Source of the DNA: Rhodoferax sp. PAMC 29310
GTDB taxonomy: Bacteria > Pseudomonadota > Gammaproteobacteria > Burkholderiales > Burkholderiaceae_C
DNA length: 64,000 nucleotides
NCBI RefSeq assembly: GCF_017948265.1
Contig: NZ_CP072852.1
Span: 1,736,001-1,800,000, forward strand
Direction: 5' to 3'
How positions within the stretch are numbered: the first letter of the stretch is position 1; every line of letters begins with the position of its first letter. The position numbers and the translations under genes are program-made. The notes beneath the pieces were generated by a model. It was not told where the DNA came from. It saw nothing but the letters and a program-made list of their open reading frames with translations, and ran no database searches. This document shows, piece after piece, positions 1 through 8,381 of this stretch.

Positions 1-149
1 GCGTGATCAGCGCGCTGCTCGAGGGCTTGTCACCCCGAGCCGCCGCCCAGCGCGGCGCCTGGATCGGCGCACGGGCGGTACAGGTTTTGGGTGACAGCGA
101 GGGCTTGCCCACACGGGCTGAACTTGACGCTGCGCAGTTGCCCGCATGA
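1..149 (+). CDS. PfkB-family sugar (acid) kinase, C-terminal end only
   Basis: Only the last 48 codons lie in the window, read in frame from base 3 and ending in TGA at 147-149. The tail carries GDSEGLPTRAEL, a C-terminal signature I know from PfkB/ribokinase-like sugar kinases, especially 2-keto-3-deoxygluconate kinase-like proteins. Such enzymes phosphorylate a sugar or sugar acid in the cytoplasm using ATP. The stop overlaps the start of the next gene in an ATGA, so the two are probably translationally coupled. The substrate cannot be told from this fragment; the dehydrogenase and TctCBA transporter downstream make a sugar acid plausible. Confidence 0.7.
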   Translation, partial: VISALLEGLSPRAAAQRGAWIGARAVQVLGDSEGLPTRAELDAAQLPA

Positions 150-1240
150 GCATCACCGCCCCGACCCGGCGACAGCACGTGCTGGTCTTTCGGCCATTGC
201 CGCCTGACCAGCTGGCGCGAATTGAAGCGGAGCACGATGTGACAGTTGCCAACCCTCGCCAGGCCGATCAGTCCGACGCCTTTCACCAAGCGTTGGGCAC
301 GGCGGACGCCCTCATTGGCGCAAGCTACCCCATTGACGACACCGTGCTGTCAAAAGCGCCTCGCCTTAAAGTCATTTCCAGCATCTCTGTGGGCATTGAC
401 AACTACGACCAGGCCGCACTCCAAGCCCGAGGCATTGCCTTGTGTCACACACCCGGTGTCTTAACTGAAACCACCGCGGACACCTTGTTCGCGTTGATCA
501 TGGCCACCAGTCGGCGAATTGTTGAACTCGCCAACCATGTCAGAGAGGGTCGATGGGTTCGCAACATCGAAGAGAACTTGTTTGGCTGGGACGTGCACGG
601 CAAGACACTGGGCATTGTGGGCTTTGGCCGCATCGGGCAAGCCCTTGCCACGCGCGCCACATTGGGCTTTGGCATGCCGGTGCTGTACCACGCGCGTCGA
701 CCCGTCGCGTTGGAAAAGGACTGCCCCGACCTGCTTGGAAAAGCCATCCAAACGCCGCTGGACGACCTGCTGCGTCAAGCCGACATCGTGGTGCTGATGC
801 TGCCCTTGTCTGAGCACACCCGTGGCTTGATAGGTGCCCGGGCGTTTGCGCTCATGAAACCTGGCGCCATTTTCATCAACGGTGCTCGCGGCCCCATCGT
901 GGACGAGCACGCGCTGCTTGACGCATTGAACTCCGGTGCGTTGCGTGCAGCGGGACTGGATGTCTTTGCCACAGAACCCTTGCCACTCGACTCACAGCTC
1001 AGAACCCATCCCAAAGTCACGGCACTGCCCCATGTGGGATCGGCGACTTTTGAAACCCGTCACGCCATGGCCGTCATGGCCACCACCAATCTTTTGCTGG
1101 CATTGGCCGGAAAACCACCGCTGGCAGCGGTTGACATGGCGCCCTCGATGAAAAGCCTAAGGCAACGCCAGGGCAAGAATCAACTACCCCCACTTTTATT
1201 TGACAAGGAGCCCACAGACGAACCCTTGAAACACCTTTGA
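146..1240 (+). CDS. D-isomer-specific 2-hydroxyacid dehydrogenase (GhrB-like)
   Basis: NAD(P)H-dependent reductase of 2-keto acids such as glyoxylate, hydroxypyruvate or 2-ketogluconate, cytoplasmic. The Rossmann core has the GFGRIGQA glycine motif (about residues 152-159), the substrate-binding region VGIDNYD near residue 92, the RGPIVDE segment and the catalytic histidine in PHVGSAT near residue 297. At 364 residues it is some 40 longer than usual; the extra is a C-terminal tail of low obvious similarity. The start overlaps the stop of the upstream kinase (ATGA). Its position between a sugar-acid kinase and a TctCBA transporter suggests it reduces a ketoaldonate or a related acid brought in by that transporter; this is inference. 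Confidence 0.88.
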   Translation: MSITAPTRRQHVLVFRPLPPDQLARIEAEHDVTVANPRQADQSDAFHQALGTADALIGASYPIDDTVLSKAPRLKVISSISVGIDNYDQAALQARGIALCHTPGVLTETTADTLFALIMATSRRIVELANHVREGRWVRNIEENLFGWDVHGKTLGIVGFGRIGQALATRATLGFGMPVLYHARRPVALEKDCPDLLGKAIQTPLDDLLRQADIVVLMLPLSEHTRGLIGARAFALMKPGAIFINGARGPIVDEHALLDALNSGALRAAGLDVFATEPLPLDSQLRTHPKVTALPHVGSATFETRHAMAVMATTNLLLALAGKPPLAAVDMAPSMKSLRQRQGKNQLPPLLFDKEPTDEPLKHL

Positions 1241-1314
1241 GGCGGCCTTTTTGCCGCGCTATCTGCAGCATGCAACCGTTTTTCACGATAACTTTTAGGT
1301 ACCAGGAGACATCC

Positions 1315-2295
1315 ATGACAACTGTTCAATTTCTACCGCGCCTCGTTAAGAGCATTCTCTGCGTCACGACGGTGCTGTCGGCCACACTGGTCGGCGTCTC
1401 AGCCCATGCCGAATACCCCACCAAGCCGCTCGAACTCATCGTTCCTTACTCTCCCGGCGGCGGAACGGACTTGCTGGCACGCACTTTTGCAGATATCGCC
1501 AAAAAGTACTTGCCGACATCCATGGGTGTCATCAATAAACCAGGTGCAGGCGGTGCGCTTGGCTTTTCGGAAATGACCATCGGCCGCCCCGATGGTTACA
1601 AAATTGGCATGGGCACGGTCGAACTGACCATGCTGCCACACATGGGTCTGGCGTCCTTCAAGGCCGAAGACTTTGCGCCCATTGCCCGCCTGAGCGCTGA
1701 ACCCAGCGCCATCTCCGTGAGTGCCGATGCGCCTTGGAAATCCATTGAAGAGCTCATGGCCTATGCCAAAGCCAATCCCGGCAAGATTCGCATCGGCAAC
1801 TCCGGCACTGGCGCCATCTGGCATCTGGCCGCAGAGGCTCTGAGCGACAAAACCGGCGTCAAGTTCAGCCACATTCCTTATGACGGCGCGAACCCTGCCA
1901 TCGCCGCCTTGCTGGGTGGACACATTGAAATGGTGACCGTGAGTGCCGCTGAGGTCTCCAACCATGTCGCCTCTGGAAAAGTCAAGATCCTCGCAGTCAT
2001 GTCGGATCAACGCTTACCCTCATTTGACAAGGTCCCGACCTTGAAAGAAAAAGGCATTGACCTGAGTGTTGGCACTTGGCGCGGCATTGTCGTCACCAAG
2101 AAAGCACCCAAAGAAGCACAAGACACTCTTCGCGCTGCTGCGGCAAAGGTCGTTGAAGACGCCGACTACAAAGCGGCCTTGATCAAGATGAACATGACAT
2201 ACGCTTACCAAGACGCAGCCGCCTTCCAAAAGACGATTGACACCGACAACGTCAGCTTCAAAACCTTGATGACCAAATTGGGCATGGCCAAGTAA
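1315..2295 (+). CDS. tctC: Tripartite tricarboxylate transporter substrate-binding protein (Bug family)
   Basis: Periplasmic solute receptor of the TctCBA secondary transporter. The start at 1315 follows an AGGAGA ribosome site and is preferred to an in-frame ATG 78 bases upstream. The N-terminus has a basic segment, a hydrophobic stretch and a probable cleavage after SAHA. The mature protein begins with YPTKPLELIVPYSPGGGTD, the Bug-family opening that contributes to the ligand pocket. Length (326 residues) is normal. It is first in a tctC-tctB-tctA run, and a strong hairpin follows it, which would favour extra receptor over membrane parts. The ligand is a carboxylate, not further defined; linkage to the hydroxyacid dehydrogenase suggests a sugar acid. 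Confidence 0.93.
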   Translation: MTTVQFLPRLVKSILCVTTVLSATLVGVSAHAEYPTKPLELIVPYSPGGGTDLLARTFADIAKKYLPTSMGVINKPGAGGALGFSEMTIGRPDGYKIGMGTVELTMLPHMGLASFKAEDFAPIARLSAEPSAISVSADAPWKSIEELMAYAKANPGKIRIGNSGTGAIWHLAAEALSDKTGVKFSHIPYDGANPAIAALLGGHIEMVTVSAAEVSNHVASGKVKILAVMSDQRLPSFDKVPTLKEKGIDLSVGTWRGIVVTKKAPKEAQDTLRAAAAKVVEDADYKAALIKMNMTYAYQDAAAFQKTIDTDNVSFKTLMTKLGMAK

Positions 2296-2303
2296 TGACA
2301 TTG

Positions 2304-2337
2304 ACGCGCACACCGTGCATTGGGCACCGGTGCGCGT
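2304..2337 (+). terminator. Intercistronic hairpin between tctC and tctB
   Basis: ACGCGCA at 2304-2310 pairs with TGCGCGT at 2331-2337, and further pairing is possible inside. A pyrimidine-rich TTCTCTCTTT follows. It lies in the short tctC-tctB gap and could be a partial terminator or an RNA-stabilising structure that raises receptor levels relative to the permease. Confidence 0.6.
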
Positions 2338-2366
2338 TCTCTCTTTCAAAAACAAAGAAGTAAGTC

Positions 2367-2870
2367 ATGCAACCGACTGACAAACAACCATCAGCTCGCA
2401 TCTCGCCCGCTGATCGCTTCGCTGATCTCGTCATCACTGTTCTGCTGACCGTGATCGCGTGCACGGCCATCGCCGTGTCTCGCCAATTTCCCAGCACCTC
2501 ACTGGCGACCGATATCGGCTCCGCCCGTTTTCCATTGATCTACGCCGGCATTTTGATTCTGCTGTGCGTTTTGCTGTTTTGGCAAAAGTTCCGTGCCGCC
2601 ATATCGAGCACAACCGCCGACCAGGCAGCGGACACCCGCCCCCTGCGCTCTTTTTTAGGCGTGCTTCTGAGCATCGGCTGCACCTGGTTGATTCCCATCG
2701 CAGGCTATGGCCTCTCAGTGACCCTCTTTTTGACCCTCATGATGCGTTTGCTGGGGCGACTCAACTGGTGGCTCAACCTGGTTTTGGCAATCACCATCGC
2801 GGGCGTTCTCTACGCTGTTTTCTCCCTCGGTTTGGGTGTTCCCCTGCCCAAGGGCGCTTGGTTTGAATAG
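2367..2870 (+). CDS. tctB: TctB small membrane subunit of tripartite tricarboxylate transporter
   Basis: Small integral membrane protein, 167 residues with about four hydrophobic segments, of the TctB family. It partners TctA in the inner membrane and is needed for transport with the TctC receptor. The sequence itself shows alternating hydrophobic helices and little else; identity rests on size, topology and position between a Bug receptor and TctA. A GAAGTAAG sequence precedes the ATG. The gap to tctA is 34 bases, so they are very probably co-transcribed. Confidence 0.88.
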   Translation: MQPTDKQPSARISPADRFADLVITVLLTVIACTAIAVSRQFPSTSLATDIGSARFPLIYAGILILLCVLLFWQKFRAAISSTTADQAADTRPLRSFLGVLLSIGCTWLIPIAGYGLSVTLFLTLMMRLLGRLNWWLNLVLAITIAGVLYAVFSLGLGVPLPKGAWFE

Positions 2871-2904
2871 GCGCCCATCGCGCACCCTTTTCGGAAATTG
2901 ATCC

Positions 2905-4401
2905 ATGCAAGAACTGAATATGTTGTTTTCAGGGTTCGGCGCCCTGCTAAACCAACCGTTGTCGCTGCTGCTGTCTGTGCTGGGCGTCGCCCTGGGCATC
3001 GTGATTGGCGCCCTGCCCGGCCTCACCGCCACCATGGGGGTCGCGATCTTGCTGCCCTTCACCTTTGGCATGGACCCCGTGCCCGGCTTGCTGATGATCT
3101 CCGGCGTTTTCTTTGGCGGAATTTATGGCGGCTCCATCACCGCCATCATGCTCAATATTCCGGGTACGCCCGCTGCGGCGGCCACCGCCATGGACGGCTA
3201 TGCACTAACGCTGCAAGGCAAAGCCGGCCTCGCCTTGGGAACAGCCACCATCTCGTCCTTTATTGGTGGCTTCCTCAGCATTATTTTGCTGGTCTTCCTG
3301 GCACCCGTGCTGGCCGGATTTGCACTGGAGTTCAGCGCACCGGAAACCTTTGCACTGGCTGTTTTTGGCCTCAGCATCATTGCCAGCATCGCGGGCGAGT
3401 CATTGCTCAAAGGGTTGATCGCCGGTTTTCTGGGCTTGTTGCTTTCTACCGTGGGCTTGGACCCGATGGGTGGCTTTCCCCGTTTCACAGGCGGTTTCAA
3501 TGAACTGATGACCGTGCCCTTCATTCCTGTGATGATTGGCCTGTTTGCCGCTTCCGAGGCCTTCAAATCCATGGCCGAAGGGAACCTGTTAAGCACCCAA
3601 AAAACAATCATCACCGAGATGATTCCCTCACTCAAAGATTGCAGGCGGCTTTTTGGCACGGTCATGCGCTCGGCTGGCTTGGGCGCGACCATTGGCGCCA
3701 TCCCCGGCGCGGGCGCGGACATTGCGGCGTTTGTTGCCTACAGCGAAGGCAAGCGCTTTAGCAAAACACCCGAAAACTACGGCAAAGGCGAGTTGGAAGC
3801 CGTGGCCGCTTGCGAATCCGGTGCCAGCGCCTGCACGGGCGGCGCCTTGTTGCCCATGCTGACCTTGGGTATTCCAGGCGACGCCGTCACCGCAGTCATG
3901 TTGGGCGCGTTGACGCTACAAGGCCTGCAACCGGGTCCCCTGCTGTTCAAGGAACACGGCGACATGGTCTACACCCTGTTTGCCGGCATGTTGTTTTGTT
4001 ACGTGGTCATGCTGATTTTGGGTTTTTCCAGCTTTAGATTTATTGGTCGAATTCTGCAAACCCCAAAGTCGATCATGACGCCAACCATCATGGTGCTGTG
4101 TATTGTGGGCACCTACGCCTTGAACAACAGCATGTTCGATGTTGGCATCATGCTGGTCGCTGGCGTCATCGGCTATTTCATGCAACGGTCCAACTTTCCG
4201 GCGTCACCCATGGTGCTTGCCCTGATCATGGGCCCCATGGCCGAGAGCAGCTTCCGCCGCTCCCTGGCGCTCTCCAGCGGCAGCTATGACTTCCTGTACA
4301 CCCGTCCCATCACAACCGGCCTTTTGCTGGTGGCGGCCATTACCCTCCTCGTGCCGCTGATTAAAGGCATCCGTCAGTCAGGCAAGCCAAGGGAGAACTA
4401 G
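2905..4401 (+). CDS. tctA: TctA large permease subunit of tripartite tricarboxylate transporter
   Basis: Main permease of the TctCBA system, 498 residues with about 11-12 membrane helices, driven by the ion gradient. It shows TctA hallmarks: GALPGLTATMGVA near residue 37, GGIYGGSITAI near residue 72, NIPGTPAA near residue 84, and the second-half repeat GAIPGAGADIAAF near residue 267 with TLGIPGDAVTA near residue 315. These glycine/proline-rich loops are the inverted-repeat transport motifs of the family. It is the last gene of the run; a weak hairpin follows before the convergent ABC operon. Confidence 0.95.
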   Translation: MQELNMLFSGFGALLNQPLSLLLSVLGVALGIVIGALPGLTATMGVAILLPFTFGMDPVPGLLMISGVFFGGIYGGSITAIMLNIPGTPAAAATAMDGYALTLQGKAGLALGTATISSFIGGFLSIILLVFLAPVLAGFALEFSAPETFALAVFGLSIIASIAGESLLKGLIAGFLGLLLSTVGLDPMGGFPRFTGGFNELMTVPFIPVMIGLFAASEAFKSMAEGNLLSTQKTIITEMIPSLKDCRRLFGTVMRSAGLGATIGAIPGAGADIAAFVAYSEGKRFSKTPENYGKGELEAVAACESGASACTGGALLPMLTLGIPGDAVTAVMLGALTLQGLQPGPLLFKEHGDMVYTLFAGMLFCYVVMLILGFSSFRFIGRILQTPKSIMTPTIMVLCIVGTYALNNSMFDVGIMLVAGVIGYFMQRSNFPASPMVLALIMGPMAESSFRRSLALSSGSYDFLYTRPITTGLLLVAAITLLVPLIKGIRQSGKPREN

Positions 4402-4413
4402 CAATAGTGACAG

Positions 4414-4443
4414 TGCCGGCCCCTGCAACAGCACGGCCTGGCA
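4414..4443. terminator. Possible bidirectional terminator between tctA and the ABC operon
   Basis: TGCCGGCC at 4414-4421 can pair with GGCCTGGCA ending at 4443, with one bulge and a loop of about 13 bases. It sits between two convergent operons. There is no clear T tract, so the call is weak. Confidence 0.35.
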
Positions 4444-4472
4444 CACTAATGCTGATCGCCGCTTACTGACGC

Positions 4473-5237
4473 CTAGTCGCTAAGTGAAGACAGAAATTGT
4501 TTCAACTCCGGAGTTGTGGGGTTCGAAAACAAGACATCAGGAGTGTTCATTTCATGCACCAAACCCTGATGCATGAAAATCACCCGATCGGCAACCTTGC
4601 GGGCAAAATTCATTTCGTGGGTCACCATCAACAAGGTCATCCCTTCATCTGCCAAACTCTCCACGACACGCAACACCTCCCCTACCAGTTCGGGATCGAG
4701 CGCGCTGGTGATCTCATCACACAACAAGACGGCAGGCTCCATTGCCAGCGCTCTGGCAATGGCAACACGTTGCTGCTGCCCGCCTGACAACTCGTCGGCA
4801 TAGGCGTCAAACTTTTCACTCAGGCCAACGCGTTCCAACAACTTGCGCGCTTGGGCCTGCCCGGCCTCCCCTTCTTGCTTTTTCACCAAGCTTGGCGCCA
4901 GCATGACATTCTTTCCCACTGTCAGATGTGGAAAGAGATTGAAACCCTGAAAAATCATGCCGACGTGTTGGCGCAATTCACGCATGGCTTTGGGATCTTT
5001 GTAATTCAAGGGGCGGCCGTCGACCGTCAAACTGCCACCTTGAAACTCCTCGAGGCCATTGATGCACCTCAACAAGGTGCTTTTGCCAGAGCCACTTTTC
5101 CCGATGATTGCGATGACTTCACCAGGTTCGACGTCCAGGTCGATGCCTTTGAGAACTTCGTTGGCACCATAGGACTTTCGCAGCCCCTTGATTTGAACAA
5201 CAGGCGCGCGCGCCACGGAGGGCTCAGGACGGGACAT
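4473..5237 (-). CDS. Polar amino acid ABC transporter ATP-binding protein (GlnQ/HisP type)
   Basis: Cytoplasmic ATPase of an amino-acid importer. It has Walker A GKSGSGKST near residue 46, a Q loop at GMIFQGFNLFPH, signature LSGGQQQRVAIARAL near residue 145, Walker B VLLCDEITSALD near residue 166 and the switch histidine in VTHEMNFA, all typical of the PAAT family. I chose ATG at 5237, with AGAGG about seven bases upstream, over an in-frame TTG at 5252. The start overlaps the end of the upstream permease by 14 bases, so translation is coupled. It is the last gene of the regulator-receptor-permease-permease-ATPase unit. Confidence 0.95.
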   Translation of the reverse strand: MSRPEPSVARAPVVQIKGLRKSYGANEVLKGIDLDVEPGEVIAIIGKSGSGKSTLLRCINGLEEFQGGSLTVDGRPLNYKDPKAMRELRQHVGMIFQGFNLFPHLTVGKNVMLAPSLVKKQEGEAGQAQARKLLERVGLSEKFDAYADELSGGQQQRVAIARALAMEPAVLLCDEITSALDPELVGEVLRVVESLADEGMTLLMVTHEMNFARKVADRVIFMHQGLVHEMNTPDVLFSNPTTPELKQFLSSLSD

Positions 5238-5874
5238 TGACTTTCCTCTCAAGGGATTTCGCGTAGAGACTGACCGGGTAGCACAGCAAAAAATACATCA
5301 CTGCCACGCAGGAAAAAACCAAAAACGGATTGAAGGTCGCATTGGCAATGGTCTTGCCCACTTTGGTCAACTCCATGAATCCAATCACCGACGCCAAGGC
5401 CGTTCCTTTGATCACCTGGACCAAAAAACCGACCGTTGGCGGGATCGCGATCTTCAGGGCCTGGGGCAAGATGATGTATCGCAATTGCTCGCCGAAGTTC
5501 ATGGCCAAACTCTGAGACGCCTCCCACTGCCCTTTGGGCACGGCCGCCACACATCCTCGCCAAATCTCTGTCAAAAACGCACTCGCATAGAGCGTCAGAC
5601 CTGCACCTGCTGCAACCCAAGGGGAGGTATTGATACCAAACAATCCCAAACCGTAGTACGCCAAAAAGAGCTGCACCAACAGCGGTATTCCTTGAAATAT
5701 CTGGACGTAGGCGGCGACCAGTCTCCCAACCCAGGGCCGCTTGCCCAGTCTCAGCATCAACAAAAAGAGTCCCACCAAGCCCCCCCCCACAAAGGCAATT
5801 AGTGACAAACCCACCGTCCACCGCAGCGCCAACACTAGATTGCGCACAATGTCCCACAAAGTGAAGTCAACCAT
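5224..5874 (-). CDS. Polar amino acid ABC transporter permease (HisM/GlnP type)
   Basis: Inner-membrane permease of 216 residues with about five helices. The EAA-loop region (GQWEASQSLAM followed by LPQALKIAIPP) that docks with the ATPase is present near residues 116-147. It pairs with the next permease gene (5878-6561), only three bases away, to form a heteromeric channel. On the coding strand a run of nine G at 5788-5780 encodes part of GGG near residue 31; the frame is open through it here, but such a tract can slip. Substrate is unknown beyond a polar amino acid or related compound. Confidence 0.93.
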   Translation of the reverse strand: MVDFTLWDIVRNLVLALRWTVGLSLIAFVGGGLVGLFLLMLRLGKRPWVGRLVAAYVQIFQGIPLLVQLFLAYYGLGLFGINTSPWVAAGAGLTLYASAFLTEIWRGCVAAVPKGQWEASQSLAMNFGEQLRYIILPQALKIAIPPTVGFLVQVIKGTALASVIGFMELTKVGKTIANATFNPFLVFSCVAVMYFLLCYPVSLYAKSLERKVNVPS

Positions 5875-5877
5875 GGT

Positions 5878-6561
5878 CTACCGCCCTCCAAACAAAAACT
5901 TCGGGCCCAACCAATTCAAGGCATATCTCAACCCCATGGACAGCACCAAATAGATCACACCAATGACGATGAAGGCCTCAAAGGACCGGAAGTTTCGGCT
6001 TTGAATCAGGTCCGCCGCATAGCTCAGTTCTTCCGTGGAAATTTGTCCACAGACCGACGACCCCAACATGACAATGATGATCTGGCTGACCAGGCCGGGC
6101 CAAACCTTCTTCATCGCTGGGGGAACTACCACCCGAATAAAGATTTGCAACCGTGTTAGCGCCAGCGACACCGCCGCCTCAATTTGCCCTTTGGGCGTAG
6201 CCTCCAACCCGGCGCGAATGATTTCAGCGGCATAAGCACCGAGGTTCACGACCATGGCGATGAACGAAGCCGATTCCGCCGAAAGCCTGAATCCCGCTGC
6301 GGGCAGTCCAAAAAAAATAAAGAACAACTGGATGATGAACGGCGTGTTGCGGATCACCTCAACATAAGCCCCAACCATAGCGGAGAGCCAGCGTGGCGCC
6401 AAGGCCTCACCAAAACCCCGACCGCGAACCCATGCACAGGCCAGACCCAACGTCGTGCCAACCAGCACGGCGGCCAGGGTCAGGGCCAAAGTCCACCCGA
6501 CGCCGGTGAGCAGCAAGGGCCACTCCGCCAGCACGGCTCCAAAATCCAGTTGTATTCTCAC
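5878..6561 (-). CDS. Polar amino acid ABC transporter permease (HisQ/GlnP type)
   Basis: Second permease of the importer, 227 residues, multi-helix, with the N-terminal GVGWTLALTLAAV segment and the EAA-type loop GQIEAAVSLALTRLQ near residue 126. It begins with GTG at 6561, fifteen bases after the stop of the receptor gene, and ends three bases before the next permease. With two different permease genes the transporter is a heterodimeric HisQM-like system. Confidence 0.93.
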   Translation of the reverse strand: MRIQLDFGAVLAEWPLLLTGVGWTLALTLAAVLVGTTLGLACAWVRGRGFGEALAPRWLSAMVGAYVEVIRNTPFIIQLFFIFFGLPAAGFRLSAESASFIAMVVNLGAYAAEIIRAGLEATPKGQIEAAVSLALTRLQIFIRVVVPPAMKKVWPGLVSQIIIVMLGSSVCGQISTEELSYAADLIQSRNFRSFEAFIVIGVIYLVLSMGLRYALNWLGPKFLFGGR

Positions 6562-6576
6562 AGCGTGAAGCTTCGC

Positions 6577-7377
6577 TTACAGCGGCAGGTCGCCAGCGGA
6601 GCGGCCCAGCCATTTGCTGGACATCGCGTCAAGTTCGCCAGACTTCTTTGCCTCAGCCAGAATGTCGTTGACACGAGTGCGCAGCTTGTCCTCGCCCTTG
6701 GCCACGCCAATGAAGTTCGGGCTGTCTTTCAACAACAATTTGTACTCGCTGGACAACTGTGGGTTCTTGGCCATCATGTTGCCGGCAACCGATGCGCCCA
6801 AGGCCACGAACTGCACCTGCCCGGCCACGAAGGCTGCGATGGTGGCGTTGTTGTCTTCAAACCGCTTGGTATCGGTCGTCGATGGAGCGACCTTGCCCAA
6901 TTCCTGGTCTTCCATGGCGCCTCGCGTCACGCCCACTGTTTTACCGGCCAGATCAGCAAAGGTTTTGGCGCTCAGGTTTTTAGGGCCAAAAACCGCCTGA
7001 AAAAACGGTGAATAGGCGGAAGTGAAGTCAATGACTTTTTGGCGTTCTGCATTTTTGCCCAAAGTGGCAATGACCAAATCGGCTTTTCGGGTCTGCAGGG
7101 CGGGAATGCGACTGGCACTGATCACGGGTACCAACTCAACAGCCACACCCATTTTTTTGCCAATGTAGTTCGCCATGTCGATGTCTAGGCCAATAGGCTT
7201 CAAGTCAGTTCCAACATAGCCATAGGGGGCTGAGTCCGTCTGCACGGCGACCTTGATCACCTTGGCACTCATGATGTCGTCCAATGCAGTTTGGGCATAC
7301 GCGCCGGTCGCGGACAACAAAGCGGCTGCAGCGAGGCTGAGTGTGAATTGGCGTTTGGTGGTGGTGAAAAATGTCAT
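6577..7377 (-). CDS. Polar amino acid ABC transporter substrate-binding protein
   Basis: Periplasmic receptor of SBP_bac_3 type, 266 residues. A signal peptide (basic TTKRQ start, hydrophobic core, cut near GAYAQT) is followed by the family landmarks PYGYVGTDLKPIGLDIDMAN near residue 52 and the hinge region GKTVGVTRGAMED near residue 146. The ATG overlaps the TGA of the upstream gntR gene. A palindrome matching the putative gntR operator lies about 50 bases upstream, inside the end of gntR, so this gene may also have its own regulated promoter. Confidence 0.93.
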   Translation of the reverse strand: MTFFTTTKRQFTLSLAAAALLSATGAYAQTALDDIMSAKVIKVAVQTDSAPYGYVGTDLKPIGLDIDMANYIGKKMGVAVELVPVISASRIPALQTRKADLVIATLGKNAERQKVIDFTSAYSPFFQAVFGPKNLSAKTFADLAGKTVGVTRGAMEDQELGKVAPSTTDTKRFEDNNATIAAFVAGQVQFVALGASVAGNMMAKNPQLSSEYKLLLKDSPNFIGVAKGEDKLRTRVNDILAEAKKSGELDAMSSKWLGRSAGDLPL

Positions 7378-8150
7378 AACAAAGCTCCTAAGTAGATTGA
7401 CGAAGATTCGGTGGATTCCGGGTATGAACTTGTATGCAAGTCTTGTGCCGCAGTTTTAACTCCCCGTTTAGGTGCACGTGACACCATGGGGCGCAAGGCG
7501 TTTCTCAAGCCAGCCAGCGGATCTTCGCTGGGGGCCTGTAGCTTCAGTGCGGACTGGACGTTGCCGATGTGCTCTTGCATCAGTCGCTCTGCCAGCACCA
7601 AGTCACTGGCTTCCAGCGCGGCGACGATGGCCCCATGCTCCTGGCAGGATTTGGTGGCGTCATGGGTGGACTGAAAAAGCATGGCAATCAGCGTGGTTCG
7701 TGCGGTGAAATCACGCAAGGTGTCTGCCAGCAACTGATTGCCCAGACACTCCGCCAGACACACATGAAATTCTCCCAGCAAAAAGCTTCGCAAGCCAACG
7801 TCATCACCTTTCACTGCGACCTGCTCGCGGCGCACGTGTGATTTGAGCTTTTTGACCGCCGCCGCGCTCAGTTTTGGCGCGCACCGGATCAGTCCCAACT
7901 CAATCACACGGCGTGCTTCAAATGCCTCCCTCGCCTCTGGCAACGAGGGTTCAATCACGTACCAGCCGCGCCGGCTGCTCACGGTCACAATGCCGCGCGC
8001 CGACAAATGCATCAGCGCCTCCCGAACCACCGTTCGGCTGCAATCAAACAACATGGCGAGCTGCTGCTCTCCCAGTCGCCCTCCTGGCTGAAGTTGCTGC
8101 GCCATCACGGCTTGTGTAATGCGTTGGCTGATCTCGGCGGCGTTGGTCAT
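7374..8150 (-). CDS. GntR-family (FCD/FadR subfamily) transcriptional regulator
   Basis: DNA-binding repressor or activator that controls the adjoining amino-acid transporter, by inference. The N-terminal winged helix (about residues 1-75) includes LGEQQLAMLFDCSRTVVREAL and the wing SRRGWYVIEPS. The C-terminal FCD domain has the metal/ligand histidines expected of this fold, for example FHVCLAECLGN and QEHGAIVAAL. I start at ATG 8150 (MTNAAEIS), where family similarity begins; in-frame ATGs at 8201 and 8195 exist but precede the palindrome at 8180-8191. The last 30 or so residues are a non-conserved tail whose DNA also carries the second palindrome. Confidence 0.9.
   Translation of the reverse strand: MTNAAEISQRITQAVMAQQLQPGGRLGEQQLAMLFDCSRTVVREALMHLSARGIVTVSSRRGWYVIEPSLPEAREAFEARRVIELGLIRCAPKLSAAAVKKLKSHVRREQVAVKGDDVGLRSFLLGEFHVCLAECLGNQLLADTLRDFTARTTLIAMLFQSTHDATKSCQEHGAIVAALEASDLVLAERLMQEHIGNVQSALKLQAPSEDPLAGLRNALRPMVSRAPKRGVKTAAQDLHTSSYPESTESSSIYLGALL
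7429..7440. promoter_or_regulatory. Candidate GntR operator upstream of the ABC receptor gene
   Basis: CTTGTATGCAAG differs by one base from the perfect palindrome CTTGTATACAAG in front of gntR. It lies within the 3' end of gntR, about 52 bases before the receptor start. FadR-type GntR proteins bind short palindromes of this form, so it is a likely operator for an internal promoter. Confidence 0.55.
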
Positions 8151-8179
8151 GGTGAGCACACCATGCAGAATTTGTGCCA

Positions 8180-8191
8180 CTTGTATACAAG
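8180..8191. promoter_or_regulatory. Candidate GntR autoregulatory operator
   Basis: CTTGTATACAAG is a perfect 12-base palindrome about 30 bases upstream of the chosen gntR start. The near-identical second copy at 7429-7440 supports a shared role as the binding site of this GntR protein. Confidence 0.6.
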
Positions 8192-8381
8192 ACATATGCA
8201 CCGAAATAGGACGAACATGCCCGATTGGCGGGCAACCCTCTCAATCAATGCATAGCCCAGGCGCCAAAGGGCGACGACGAACAAGTGACAATAGGTGCCC
8301 TGCCAATCGAGAGGTGGTACCTGGGAGGCTTACTTTCAGGCGATTTTTTGACCTGTATTTGAAAGCGACGGACTCCTTCCC

